Shown here in pieces: positions 48,468 to 58,301 of a stretch of DNA of 64,000 bases; within the stretch, counting starts at the first letter, position 1; every line of letters starts with the position of its first letter. A program made the position numbers and the translations under genes. The stretch is from assembly GCA_958510875.1 (NCBI GenBank), contig OY294067.1, positions 150,672,962 through 150,736,961 on the forward strand, in the 5' to 3' direction. The DNA is from Endomychus coccineus (Eukaryota; Arthropoda; Insecta; Coleoptera; Endomychidae). Below the pieces are notes generated by a model. That model was not told the origin of the DNA. It searched no databases and was given only the letters and a program-made list of their open reading frames with translations.

Positions 48468-49079
48468 TTAATTAATCAAGTTAGTATAAATCTGACTCAA
48501 TCCTTGAATATCATTCCTATGATTTACAGAATTTGAATCCCTTTTTATGTGAATCATCTCCAGGATAGATCTTTTATAATAATTGGTTTCTTTAGTTAAA
48601 ATATTAACATTTTTGTAATCAAATTGATGGTTATAATCAAAACAGTGCTTAGCAAGGGCGGTGGAATTTTCTAAGTTATTATTTCTTGTGCTATACTTAT
48701 GGCCGTACATTCTTTTTTGTAAATATTGTTTAGAGATTCCAGTATAAGTTCCATCACAATCTAAACAATTCAATTTATATACTGTGTGGGTTTGTTTATC
48801 TTTGGGTATTACAGGTTTTATATTTGAGAAATATTTCCCAACACAGTTAGTAGGTTTATGCGCAACATTTATATCGTACTTTTTCAAACATTTCTTAATT
48901 TTTTCTGAGGTCTCCGGAATGTATGGTAAAGTTATATAATTGTCTGTATTACCTGTTATGTTATTTTTATAAGAAGAACCATTATAGATTTTGTTTATTC
49001 TCTCTTTAATGATAGGATTGTAGAAAGTTTTAGGGTAGCCATTCATTTCCAATGCATTGAGATGAGAGAGAATAAACAA
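48468..49079 (-). pseudogene. PLE GIY-YIG endonuclease fragment (left copy)
   Basis: An open frame encodes SEKIKKCLKKYDINVAHKPT, then THTVYKLNCLDCDGTYTGIS with KQYLQKRMYGHKYST. This is the GIY-YIG nuclease of PLEs, with YTG in place of YIG and the CxxC/H-type linker LNCLDCD. ALAKHCFDYNHQFDYKNVNI and SILEMIHIKRD follow. The RT is absent through 5' truncation. The protein frame is intact to its stop but lacks an N-terminus. Confidence 0.85.
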
Positions 49080-49602
49080 AATCTATAATGGTTCTTCTTA
49101 TAAAAATAACATAACAGGTAATACAGACAATTATATAACTTTACCATACATTCCGGAGACCTCAGAAAAAATTAAGAAATGTTTGAAAAAGTACGATATA
49201 AATGTTGCGCATAAACCTACTAACTGTGTTGGGAAATATTTCTCAAATCTAAAACCTGTAATACCTAAAGATAAACAAACCCACACAGTATATAAATTGA
49301 ATTGTTTAGATTGTGATGGAACTTATACTGGAATCTCTAAACAATATTTACAAAAAAGAATGTACGGCCATAAGTATAGCACAAGAAATAATAACTTAGA
49401 AAATTCCACCGCCCTTGCTAAGCACTGTTTTGATTATAACCATCAATTTGATTACAAAAATGTTAATATTTTAACTAAAGAAACCAATTATTATAAAAGA
49501 TCTATCCTGGAGATGATTCACATAAAAAGGGATTCAAATTCTGTAAATCATAGGAATGATATTCAAGGATTGAGTCAGATTTATACTAACTTGATTAATT
49601 AA
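49066..49602 (+). pseudogene. PLE GIY-YIG endonuclease fragment (right copy)
   Basis: It is the same coding sequence as the left copy in opposite orientation, entering the frame at INKIYNGSSYKNN (49071 on). It differs from the left copy at one noticed residue (SNLKP versus SNIKP). It ends at the same stop, after SQIYTNLIN. Confidence 0.85.
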
Positions 49603-49983
49603 AACTCTTGCAAATTCCTACATACGTCTTTATAATGTTAAAAGTATATTTTAGGAAGAACGCTTAAAGTAAACTAAATTCCAATGCAGGTCTAAAACCT
49701 TTTCAAGTACGTCATAAATCTACATCTGGGTCGTGTTATTACAAACAAATAGCTTAGAACTTCAGTTGCTTTGAGACCATAGCAATATGCGTTTGTACAT
49801 TATGAGAATATTACTTAACAGTGGTTTCTTGTTACAAAAAAATCTATACTTTAATATTAACGATACAATTTTCGATTATTCGTGGTTCTGTTCGTTTCGA
49901 CGGCGTGAGCTTTTTGATTGAAGATTGTGCGATATGGACGCTTGTGCTAATTAGTTTTAGTTAACCCCTTTTTAACAAAATAA

Positions 49984-50025
49984 GTCTTCTGATGATGGTC
50001 GTGAGACCGAAACGTACGTAAAGAC
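49984..50025 (+). ncRNA. Hammerhead ribozyme motif (right copy)
   Basis: In order: stem I GTCTT/AAGAC; core CTGATGA; extra T; stem II GGTC-GTGA-GACC; GAA; stem III ACG-TA-CGT; cleavage nucleotide A. It is identical to the motif at 33791-33832, with no mismatches. Confidence 0.75.
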
Positions 50026-50110
50026 GAACATTTATAACAGAGTGTTAATGTGACCTAATTCCCGAGAATTTTTTATATAATTCATACTGGGTCAAGAATC
50101 TTATTATATT

Positions 50111-50605
50111 GAAATCCAAATTGATGTTTTGATTCTTCGGAAGTTGGAGAATAAAACTCAAATTTTACAAAAAACTTTTAACATTTAATTTAAAAATGCT
50201 GTTCACCACACTGTGGCATTTTCAAAGCAAGGAGTTATCAACATGCGAGGAATTTGTTTCAATATTTAGCCCGAAATAAGGTCGTATCCTAGAGCCCTTC
50301 GTATGTTAAGTTTGTTTACTTATTTCTTAACCTCTGTAGGACAAAACTTTAAATAGGGAGAAACATTTTGAATGCTGCGTCAATAAGTTCTTCCACTTAT
50401 TCCTCAGAAGCACCTGGTTCGGTTTGAAATACTTCGATTAAATGTGCGGGAAAGATGTCTGCTTTTTCTGTCGGAGCGAGTCCATTCTCCATTTGGTTTA
50501 CGTTGGGAGAAATAGACGTATACGGTCCCATTAGCTTCTTGATCGCCTTCCACAATGTCTGGTCATTTGCAGCAAGGTTTGTAAAGTATTGCTCCAGGTG
50601 TTTAA
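50111..50605 (-). pseudogene. Jockey-like non-LTR element, pre-RT part
   Basis: The minus-strand reading LAANDQTLWKAIKKLMGPYT, then MENGLAPTEKADIFPAHLIE and VFQTEPG, is the segment just before the RT in jockey-type elements (typically LW..TK.L...P....NG..A.....KAE.FA.HL..VF). Orientation and position show it is the same element as 47080-47979, split by the PLE pair. Confidence 0.75.
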
Positions 50606-50831
50606 TGGCTAATGAGTCAATTACAATAGTTTGTAATATAGATATAATAAATCTAATTATTTATACTCTATAATTGGTGTCCAAATCTAATTATTTATAC
50701 TCTACAATTCGTGTCACCGAGGCGAAAAGAACTATGGTCACGTTACTTGCATAATTGGCCATAGATCGATATTGAAACTGTTCCGACATTTCTTCCCAAG
50801 GAACCACATTGAATTTGAGGCTGATGGGTAG

Positions 50832-51446
50832 GTGCAATTTACAAAAAATCCTTCAATCAATAATGTAAATGACTTCGATTGCTCTGGTTTGCTAAAAGAA
50901 GTTGAGAAGATCAGAAAAGATAACCAGAAACATCACGATAACAAAGATATATTGGCAAAACTAACCAAATTAGAATTATTCTGTGAGAAACTTATCAGTA
51001 AAATCAAAAAGTTGAAGAACCGTTTTGAAAAACTGAAAACACACTTGAACACAAGTCCGAGTTCTAATTTCAATAATCAAACTAAACCCGAATCTGAAGA
51101 TGTTCAGATCAGCCCATCTGGTATATCGATCACGGATAGAAGTGTAAATTCCACTCTTTGGATTAGAGCTGGCCTATGCGCTGGTGGAATTGCCTATCTG
51201 TGTGCCACGCAGTGTCTCTATTTCGGACTTCTTGATATGCGAGCTGCGGTTAGTTCTGCGCCCGTGTTATCGTCGATTCGTGGTATTTTTTTTAACAGAA
51301 AGGGTGTAAAATGTTACTTTAAAAACCATATTGGGTTTTACCTTCTGTTAAAATCAAAGACCATTCATCATTTTGGTTTGGAATTATTGGTATATGGATG
51401 GATGTCTCCGTATAACCCCAATTTTGACGCACGCTGTGTAGTTTGA
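50832..51446 (+). CDS. Unrecognised 204-codon frame (coiled coil plus hydrophobic segment)
   Basis: I do not recognise this frame. Residues about 20-75 are Lys/Glu/Leu-rich (LLKEVEKIRKDN, KLISKIKKLKNRFEKLK), a likely coiled coil. Residues about 108-135 (LWIRAGLCAGGIAYLCATQC) form a plausible membrane segment. The tail after about 145 looks random. Fragment 1-145 could be a captured host exon or a degraded retroelement Gag. The membrane part faintly recalls small mitochondrial inner-membrane proteins, but this is too weak to name. It lies within ATIC intron 4, on the opposite strand. Confidence 0.3.
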   Translation: MQFTKNPSINNVNDFDCSGLLKEVEKIRKDNQKHHDNKDILAKLTKLELFCEKLISKIKKLKNRFEKLKTHLNTSPSSNFNNQTKPESEDVQISPSGISITDRSVNSTLWIRAGLCAGGIAYLCATQCLYFGLLDMRAAVSSAPVLSSIRGIFFNRKGVKCYFKNHIGFYLLLKSKTIHHFGLELLVYGWMSPYNPNFDARCVV

Positions 51447-51449
51447 AAC

Positions 51450-54020
51450 CAGAGGAATTGGAACTCGAGAGATCGTGATTTGGAGAACGCAATTAATAAC
51501 TTCTTGTGGAAAGGAAATTTAACCCTATACTCTAGGGTTTTTTCCTAAGGGTCTACAGGTCTCCCCTAAGTGTTATCTCTTCGAGTGAGTCTGCTATATA
51601 GTTCCGAGAGGTCTGTTATTGACGCAAGAGTACAATATTAAAATAAGGAGGTACATCTGATAGGATTGTGGTCTACTCAGACGGCAAGTGTAATTTCACC
51701 AATTTAAGGTCAAATTTTACTAACACAGTTTTAAGGGTTGTGGCGATTATGCAAGCTATATGGTAGTGTCAACATTAATGTATCAACTTCTGTAACAATT
51801 ATATTAGTGCTAATTATAGAAATTGAGTGTATATCTTCTGATTCAGCTGAGAATTGGTTCTCATCATTTCCTTTATAATTGTATTGTACATTTAACTTCA
51901 TTCCTCTCACCCATTCATATTTCGATATCATTCGTCTTTTGTATCCATCCATTTTGTAATATTTTTTCCATAGCGTGTATTTAAACCGATTTAATTTCCG
52001 ACTTGCAAATAAATTTCAATCACACTTATGAGCTTTTTATTTCTTATATTTTCAGGGTAATTTAACCTGAGTAAATTTGAGTGTTTGAATCCCCTAGTTA
52101 TGAACAATTTATCAATTGGTTGGTTAAAATACTCTGGCGCTCAAAATTTTACATCCCAATACCCGTCTTCACTGTAGCTGTCGGCAACCAAGTGATAAAA
52201 TAGTAACAATAGTTTATCCGCGAAGTAAGAGGAATTTGATATTATTAAGAAAACTCTTTTGATTTATTTTGCCCCACGTTGTGGTGACAATTGTTAACAA
52301 CAGGTCTTTTTAGCTTATTATTTATTATGAATTATTTGATTAATTTGATTCTTTCAATGTTTTGAATTCTACAGGCTAGCTTTCTTATTGTATTTTATTT
52401 ATTTTGAATCTTATGTTTGGTTTGAATTTAATAATGAACTTTTACCTTTTTATTTTTATATGGAATTAAACACAATGTTCTTTGAATGTTAAAACTTTTA
52501 ATATTTAAATTTCTATGAGTCTAATTTATCTCGGGTATCAATTTTTACAATGTTATGTTCAAATAGATCTATGATCTAACCTCAAAATTATTTACTATTT
52601 ATCTTTGTTTACAAAGTTATAATCTAATCTTTCTTTCAGATTTACAGACAGATAATAATACAATGGAGAAATAATGAATAAACTTACGTTTAGTTTATTT
52701 CCAAGAATATGTTTTAAAATGTAGGCAATGTTCATTTGGCTTGATCTTCTTATTAATTTGATAATTCACTTTAACCGTACACAATTTCTCTGCTATTCAC
52801 AATAAACACAGGTAAACTATGGTTACTTCTTTTGAAATCAGGAACTGTTGAAAATTGTTAACTTAGTTTTATTCTTTTTATTAAAGATACAAAAGTCTTT
52901 AATGATGTTTGGAACTTTATCGAAGGGTGGCTATCGTTCGATGTTACTTATGAATTGTAGGTTATTGTAACCTTTAAACTTTGTTCGGAGACTTGAAACA
53001 CTACTTGACTTGTAGAAATTATTTATTTGCTTCGGTTACTTTCAACCTTACGAAGCTACTGGAACACTTGGGTTCACCGATGTTTATCCAATAAACTAAG
53101 GTTATGGAAACTTTATGAGTTGCTTGAGTACCTTGACTCTTCAGATGTTGATGGCTAACTGACTTGGCTTGTCTTCAGATGCCTTTTATAGGCCTTCAAA
53201 ACCGATGCTACTTGATGTCATATTCAACCTATGAGGTGTTTTCTTTACCTATCAAGAATGCTTTGATGATTGTTGCAAACTGACATAAGTATTATGTTGT
53301 TACTCTTCTGACGTTTATAAAATCGCCTCGACCAATCAGAATTTAGTATTCTATAAATTTTGAATTATTGGAGATTTTCAACTTATTTTAAATGATGATG
53401 ATTCCTTCTGTTTAAATTAATATTGCCTACATTTTTCCACACACTTTGGTATAAGATAACCTATGATTAGGTTATTATTAATATGATTATTCCAATAATT
53501 ATTATGAATTTGGCAGTTGTCATTCTTAAAAACTAATACATAATATAATATATTAATAACATTTCTTTAACATTATATAACTCAAATTTACTAATCCTAA
53601 CTTATATCTATAACATTTTTCAATAGTTTGTGCTATCTCATGATAGTTTTTGTAATCATTTTAATTATGATTTCTGCCTTCGTAACACTGTACGTTTATT
53701 CACTTTCACTGAAGTTCTTGTTTTACACTTCTATTCTAATTACATTGTTATTTATTATGTTTTACATTGTTTATTATATTATACTAACTATTATTTAACT
53801 TTTAATATTGTTTTTTAATTCCATATAATATCTTTTTATTAATCTTTTCTGATTTTCAATGTTCGGTAAGTTCTAATTTTTATCATTTTTATTGTTTGGG
53901 AAATGAAATCATAACACCTTACAAGTATTAAGAGTCAGTATTCGCTACTGCGCTTCGCGGTCGTTCCCCAAATTAGACCTCCTGCGCCAAAACCGTCTTA
54001 ATGAAACTATACTATTTTAT
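51450..54020. other. ATIC intron 4, AT-rich, no gene recognised
   Basis: T-rich on the plus strand, with no recognised domains. It may be internal sequence of a decayed gypsy element bounded by the repeats at 50613 and 54355. Confidence 0.35.
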
Positions 54021-54029
54021 TTTCAAAGA

Positions 54030-54290
54030 GCTAAAACTTGTACCCACGTTTTTGTGAGAATTGATTCAGGTAAAAAAATCTGGAGTATCCCTATAGTGGA
54101 CGTCATAGATTTATAAGCATAACAATGAAATATTTCACATTGCTAGTAAATGGAAAACTGAAAAACATTTCTATCGACAGGCTAAAACCAGCCTTTATAG
54201 AAAATGATGCTATTGCTGACATTCCTGTTGAAGAAACCGGTCCAAAATCATGGTCGTTTTTACGAAACTCGTTCTGACAGTTAAGTTAGA
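54030..54290 (+). pseudogene. Gypsy-type retrotransposon integrase C-terminus
   Basis: The reading THVFVRIDSGKKSLEYPYSG, then FTLLVNGKLKNISIDRLKPA with FIENDA, is the C-terminal tail of Ty3/gypsy integrase (H.FVR.D....L..PY.GP.......F...V.GK...VSIDRLKPA). A frameshift is implied between the two parts. Just downstream a purine-rich GACGAAAAAAGG leads to TGTGTCAATTAG at 54355, a likely 3' LTR start. Confidence 0.65.
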
Positions 54291-54354
54291 CTTCATTATG
54301 ATTTGAGGGGATTTTCCATTGCTCTGGATACGGAGACGAAAAAAGGCAGTCTAA

Positions 54355-54402
54355 TGTGTCAATTAGAATAGTTTGTAATATAAATATAATAAATCTAATT
54401 AC
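54355..54402 (+). repeat. Putative gypsy LTR start, repeated at 50613
   Basis: GTCAATTAGAATAGTTTGTA and TATAATAAATCTAATTA recur at 50616-50659 with few changes, both preceded by CTAATG. Position after the integrase and a purine tract suits the start of a 3' LTR; the upstream copy would be the 5' LTR. Similarity is lost after about 48 bp, so this is tentative. Confidence 0.4.
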
Positions 54403-55140
54403 TTATAGATCATACCGTCATTTAATTTAATAACAATAAGCAATGACTAATGATTTTAAGTTAACTGGACATAAAATATTACAAAAAATAACTGATATGA
54501 TCCTTTACTGCTTCATGGTTGAAACAGATGTTAAATTAATGAATAAGTGTATAATGATTATTTTATTATCATAGAAAGTTACTGAAATTAAGTTCTACAT
54601 ATTGATTGGAGAGCAGAAGATTTTGCAAATATTGATAAAACAGTTATCAAATTGAGGAATTAAGCTCTTAGTTCAAAAATTGTGTTAGCTTATCTTTTAA
54701 TGGAAATACAAATAATAATAATAATAAGCCTATAAAATCTAGGATAACTCAGGTATTAATTAATCTAGCAAAACAAACGATTTCTTGTATATAATGGCAA
54801 AACGATAAAATTAATCAGTATTCAGAACTAAAATACGCTAAAGTATTTGATGAATTTCGACATCTAGTTATTTATATCAGAGAACGCTTTGATTGATGTT
54901 AACTCTAATCTGTAAGAAGTAATACAAAAAAAATATGAACTCATCGTTCCTGCAATGCAGTTCACTACAGAATTATTATATTTAATAAGCTTTGAATTAT
55001 GGGGTTATTGGAGCAATGTTAATAATCGAGGATATGAATATGGTTTGAATTTCAACTATTTTGGATAATCCATTTTCGAAACAATTATTCACATTCTTCG
55101 CTAAAATGAGAAACAGAAAAAGTTACAATATTGATCTGAC
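54403..55140. other. ATIC intron 4, nothing recognised
   Basis: AT-rich, with a short (AAT)n tract near 54713. No gene. Confidence 0.4.
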
Positions 55141-55144
55141 TTAC

Positions 55145-55481
55145 CTGAATATCCTCCAGAGGAACTCCAACTGCCGCACCTGCTGGTGATACATGTTTAA
55201 AACTGGTAGCAGCAGGAAGATGCAATGCATTGCTCAGCTCCTGTACTAGTTGCCATCCATTCAATGCATCACAAAGATTTATGAATCCGGGTGAGCCATT
55301 TACAACAGTAATTGGTAATTTTGGTAATGTTGTATATATTTGAGCTGGTTTCTGATGGGGATTCATCCCATATCTTAATGTGAGTTGAGATTCCTTGTTT
55401 GAATATTGCTTACGGAAATAATCAGATATGGCCACATCATATTGAGAAGTATGAGTGAAAGCTTTCAATGCCAAGTATTGC
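55145..55481 (-). CDS. ATIC: ATIC exon 4
   Basis: A 337-nt exon covers about residues 172-284 and the junction between the two domains. It reads [15 protein letters not shown], then [11 protein letters not shown] (linker), [12 protein letters not shown] (start of AICAR transformylase) and [16 protein letters not shown], ending PLEDIQ. The adjacent Lys-His of FKHVSPAG (about residues 267-268) is the catalytic pair of the transformylase (266-267 in human). The acceptor TTTTTCAG completes the split Arg codon AG|G. The donor is CAG|GTAAGT. Confidence 0.97.
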
Positions 55482-55782
55482 CTGAAAAATAAGTCAGTTG
55501 TAATTCCTTGTATATTTCATGGTCATTCAACATACTCGTCAAAAAATGATAAAACAATCGGCTGTCCCAAAATACTAAGTCAAATGCATGCATTTTGCGT
55601 TTACGATGTATGTTTTTGAAAACGAACTATTAAGTATGAAATTGCAATCAGAAGGTTTAGTAAACGTGGTGATTCAACAAAGTATAGTTAGTCGCCTCTC
55701 AACATAATAGATAGTGATTCATGGACCCCTTTTAGTGCGTTACGGCGAAGGAGGGGAGGGGGTTTCAAGATCCATTAGCAGG

Positions 55783-57222
55783 TAGTCCAGGCAATAAGCC
55801 GGGAAAAAGGCCATAATAAAAAAAATAAATATAGTAAGCTAGAATTTCAAAATTTTTCTTGTATTTTGTTCCTAATACCCCATAGATCATTCATGACTAT
55901 CAAGACCGCGGGGGTCGACCTTTCTACCCCCCCAAAACGGGGTTTCAATCCCTCAGAGGAGCATTCTTATAAAAACAATCCAAAAGTTTAGAAAATTAAT
56001 GAATTAAGAGCCGAAAATGACCCCCCGTATGTTTTTTGGGTCGCTGATCACGATTCCGCAGTTAGTTTTCTCGGAAAACTACCTCCAGATGGGAAATTTG
56101 GAAAATTTATATATAATATATAATTTATAATTTTGTTACAAAAATGGCCTCTAGTAGGTTTTTTGAGTCGTTGATCACGATTCCGCTGTTATTTTTCCCA
56201 AAAAAACTCTCTTCAGATGGAAAATTCGGAAAATTTAACATTGTCCTGAGACGGTTATGAATAATAAAGTATAATTTTGTTACAAAAATGACCTGTAGTA
56301 GGTTTTTTGAGTCGTTGATTACGATTCCGTTGTCATTTTTCCCAAAAAACTCTCTCCAGATGGAAAATTCGGAAAATTTTTGATTTTCCTGAGACGGTTA
56401 TGGATAATAAAGTATAATTTTGTTGCAGAAATGACCTCTAGTAGGTTTTTTGGGCTGCTGATCACGATTCCGCTGTTATTTTTCCCAAAAAAACTCTTTC
56501 CAGATGGAAATTTCGGGAAATTTGGAATTTTCCTGAGATAGTTATGAATGATGAAGTATAATTTTGTTACAAAAATGACCCCTAGTGTGTTTTTTGGGTC
56601 GCTGATCACGATTCCGCCATTAGATTTCTCGGAAAACTCCCTCCAGATGGGAAATTTGGGATTTTCCATCTGGAGAGTTTTTTTGGAAAAATAACAGCGG
56701 AATCGTGATCAGCGACCCAAAAAATCTACTAGGCGACATTTTTGTAACAAATACACTTCATTATTCATAACCGTCTCAGGAAAATCTCAAATTTCCCGAA
56801 TTTTCCATCTGGAGAGTTTTTTGGGAAAAATAACAGCGGAATCGTGATCAGCAAAAAACCTACTACAGGTCATTTTTATAACAAAATTATATGTAAATTA
56901 TATATTATATATAAATTTTCCAGATTTTCCATCTGGAGGGAGTTTTCCGAGAAAACTAACTGCGGAATCGTGATCAGCGACCCAAAAAACATACTATGGA
57001 TCATTTTGGGCTCTTAATTCATTAATTTTCTAAACTTTTTGATTGTTTTTATAAGATTGCTCCTCTCGAGGGGTTGAAACCCCGTTTTGTGGGGGGTAGA
57101 AAGGTCGACCCCCGCGGTCTTGGTAGTCATGAACAATCTATGGGGTATTAGGAACAAAATGCAAAAAATTTTTTGAAATTCTAGCTTACCATATTTTTTT
57201 TTTCGGTTCGTTGCCTGGACTA
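55783..57222. mobile_element. Fold-back element with internal 144-bp tandem units
   Basis: The outer tips TAGTCCAGGCAA and TTGCCTGGACTA are inverted. Inside the left arm five units carry CGATTCCG at about 56051, 56178, 56322, 56465 and 56609 (spacing 127-144 bp), each with ACTCTCTCCAGATGG-like and TTACAAAAATGACC-like parts. The right arm holds three inverted units (CGGAATCG at 56698, 56837 and 56963). The arms carry the complementary GGGGGTCGACCTTTCTACCCCCCC and GGTCGACCCCCGCGG-type stretches (shown abbreviated). It is related to 9559-11570. Confidence 0.8.
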
Positions 57223-57259
57223 AGGTAGTTTAAATAATTGCGAAAATAGTACATTGTGT

Positions 57260-57367
57260 ATCTAGTAGCAAAAGCAATGCATTCCCGGACGACAATGTAA
57301 ATTGTTGGCCGAGGCGTTAAGCCAAGGCCTACAAGCATTCAAGTCTGGGAATGTGCTTTTACTACGA
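57260..57367. repeat. 108-bp inverted repeat
   Basis: TAGTAGCAAAAGCA and ATTCCCGGAC at the left mirror GTCTGGGAAT and TGCTTTTACTACG at the right. The centre holds the GC-rich GGCCGAGGCGTTAAGCC. It may be a small MITE, but no TSD was seen. Confidence 0.5.
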
Positions 57368-57583
57368 GGTAAACATACTATTTTTTCTGAAATCGCAATC
57401 AACATTATCATAAATTAAGGAATTTTTATGAATGCATAACAACTTTTGATTACCATATTATTGCCTGTGAAATCGTTTCCTTGACAATCACTGTTTGTTA
57501 TTATTGTGACAAAAGTCTGAGATTCACTACTTATTTCGGTTTAATACCTACTTATCGCTAAAAAATATTAAAAAATATTCACA

Positions 57584-58138
57584 ATGAACCGTGTCCAGGT
57601 GTGCCTAGGTCGGCAATCATTTTCCCGGGCCGTTTTCGGTTTTGAAAGTTGCCGCTTTTTCTTTAAATATTCAAATGGGAAATTTTGCAGGCAAGTAGTG
57701 GGAATACATCAGTTTGGCAAAATGCCTCAAATTGCTGCAACATTTTCAAATTTGTCATATGCACATGAATACACAGGACATTTTTTCCGTCGGTCCTCTG
57801 CGACAATTTCGATTAATGCTGGGGCAGATTTAGTTGCTTTAAAGATGCATGGGGGATGGAAATCCTCAACCGTTGCCGAGGGATATATAGAGGAATCTTT
57901 TACAAATAAAGTAGACATAGCAGATAAAATCAGAGGGGGAACTGACAAAGAGAAATCTGCTAATACTATTAGTATTATTGCCGAAGATGAAAACAGTAAT
58001 AACATCGCTGACTATTCAGGTAACATAACAGATAAATTTAGAGGGGGAAGTGACAAAGAGAATGACTTTTCAAGTAGAGTTGAGCCTATGTTTAATAATT
58101 GTACAAACTGCAACATAACTATAAATATACAAAAATAG
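57584..58138 (+). CDS. Tyrosine recombinase C-terminal part (Crypton-like)
   Basis: After residue about 30 the frame reads YSNGKFCRQVVGIHQFGKMP, then YTGHFFRRSSATISINAGAD with LVALKMHGGWKSSTVAEGYI. This is the catalytic end of a Crypton-type tyrosine recombinase. The RR of FRRSS supplies the second catalytic Arg after the H of TGH, HGGW the His/Trp position, and EGY the nucleophilic Tyr. Only about the last 100 residues of the core are present; the first catalytic Arg region is missing, so it is a fragment. The tail has two similar segments (DKIRGGTDKEKS and DKFRGGSDKEND). Its first 30 residues overlap a sequence repeated at 58266 and are not part of the domain. Confidence 0.75.
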   Translation: MNRVQVCLGRQSFSRAVFGFESCRFFFKYSNGKFCRQVVGIHQFGKMPQIAATFSNLSYAHEYTGHFFRRSSATISINAGADLVALKMHGGWKSSTVAEGYIEESFTNKVDIADKIRGGTDKEKSANTISIIAEDENSNNIADYSGNITDKFRGGSDKENDFSSRVEPMFNNCTNCNITINIQK

Positions 58139-58301
58139 TAATAATAAACGTTCCATATGTGTAATAACATATTCAATAAATGTTCTTAATGTGAGTTGCT
58201 TGTTTGCGTGTATTTATTTACTGTCTAAAATGTATATAAAAAACCGGTATGGCCCAATTTTGACGGCCTAGGCCGGCAAAAAATTTCCCGTAGTTTTCGG
58301 T
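57602..58301. repeat. Direct repeats flanking the recombinase frame
   Basis: GCCTAGGTCGGCAATCATTT continuing to GTTTTCGGT (57602-57640) is repeated as GCCTAGGCCGGCAAAAAATT continuing to GTTTTCGGT (58266-58301). The copies enclose the recombinase. They could be element termini of a Crypton or part of a separate dispersed repeat. Confidence 0.5.

Larger units (their letters stand above)
47992..50110. mobile_element. PLE inverted pair (2.1 kb) with 12-bp TSD
   Basis: Arms 47988-49005 and 49065-50082 (1,018 bp) are nearly identical reverse complements around a 59-bp spacer. The TSD GAAATCCAAATT is at 47980-47991 and 50111-50122. Outer borders overlap the TSD by a few ambiguous AATT bases. Each arm is a 5'-truncated PLE with a GIY-YIG C-terminus, 3' tail and hammerhead. 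The right side alone carries the extra tail ATTCATACTGGGTC up to the TSD. The left copy reaches about 59 bp further 5' than the right. It is inserted in a jockey-like element. Confidence 0.9.
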
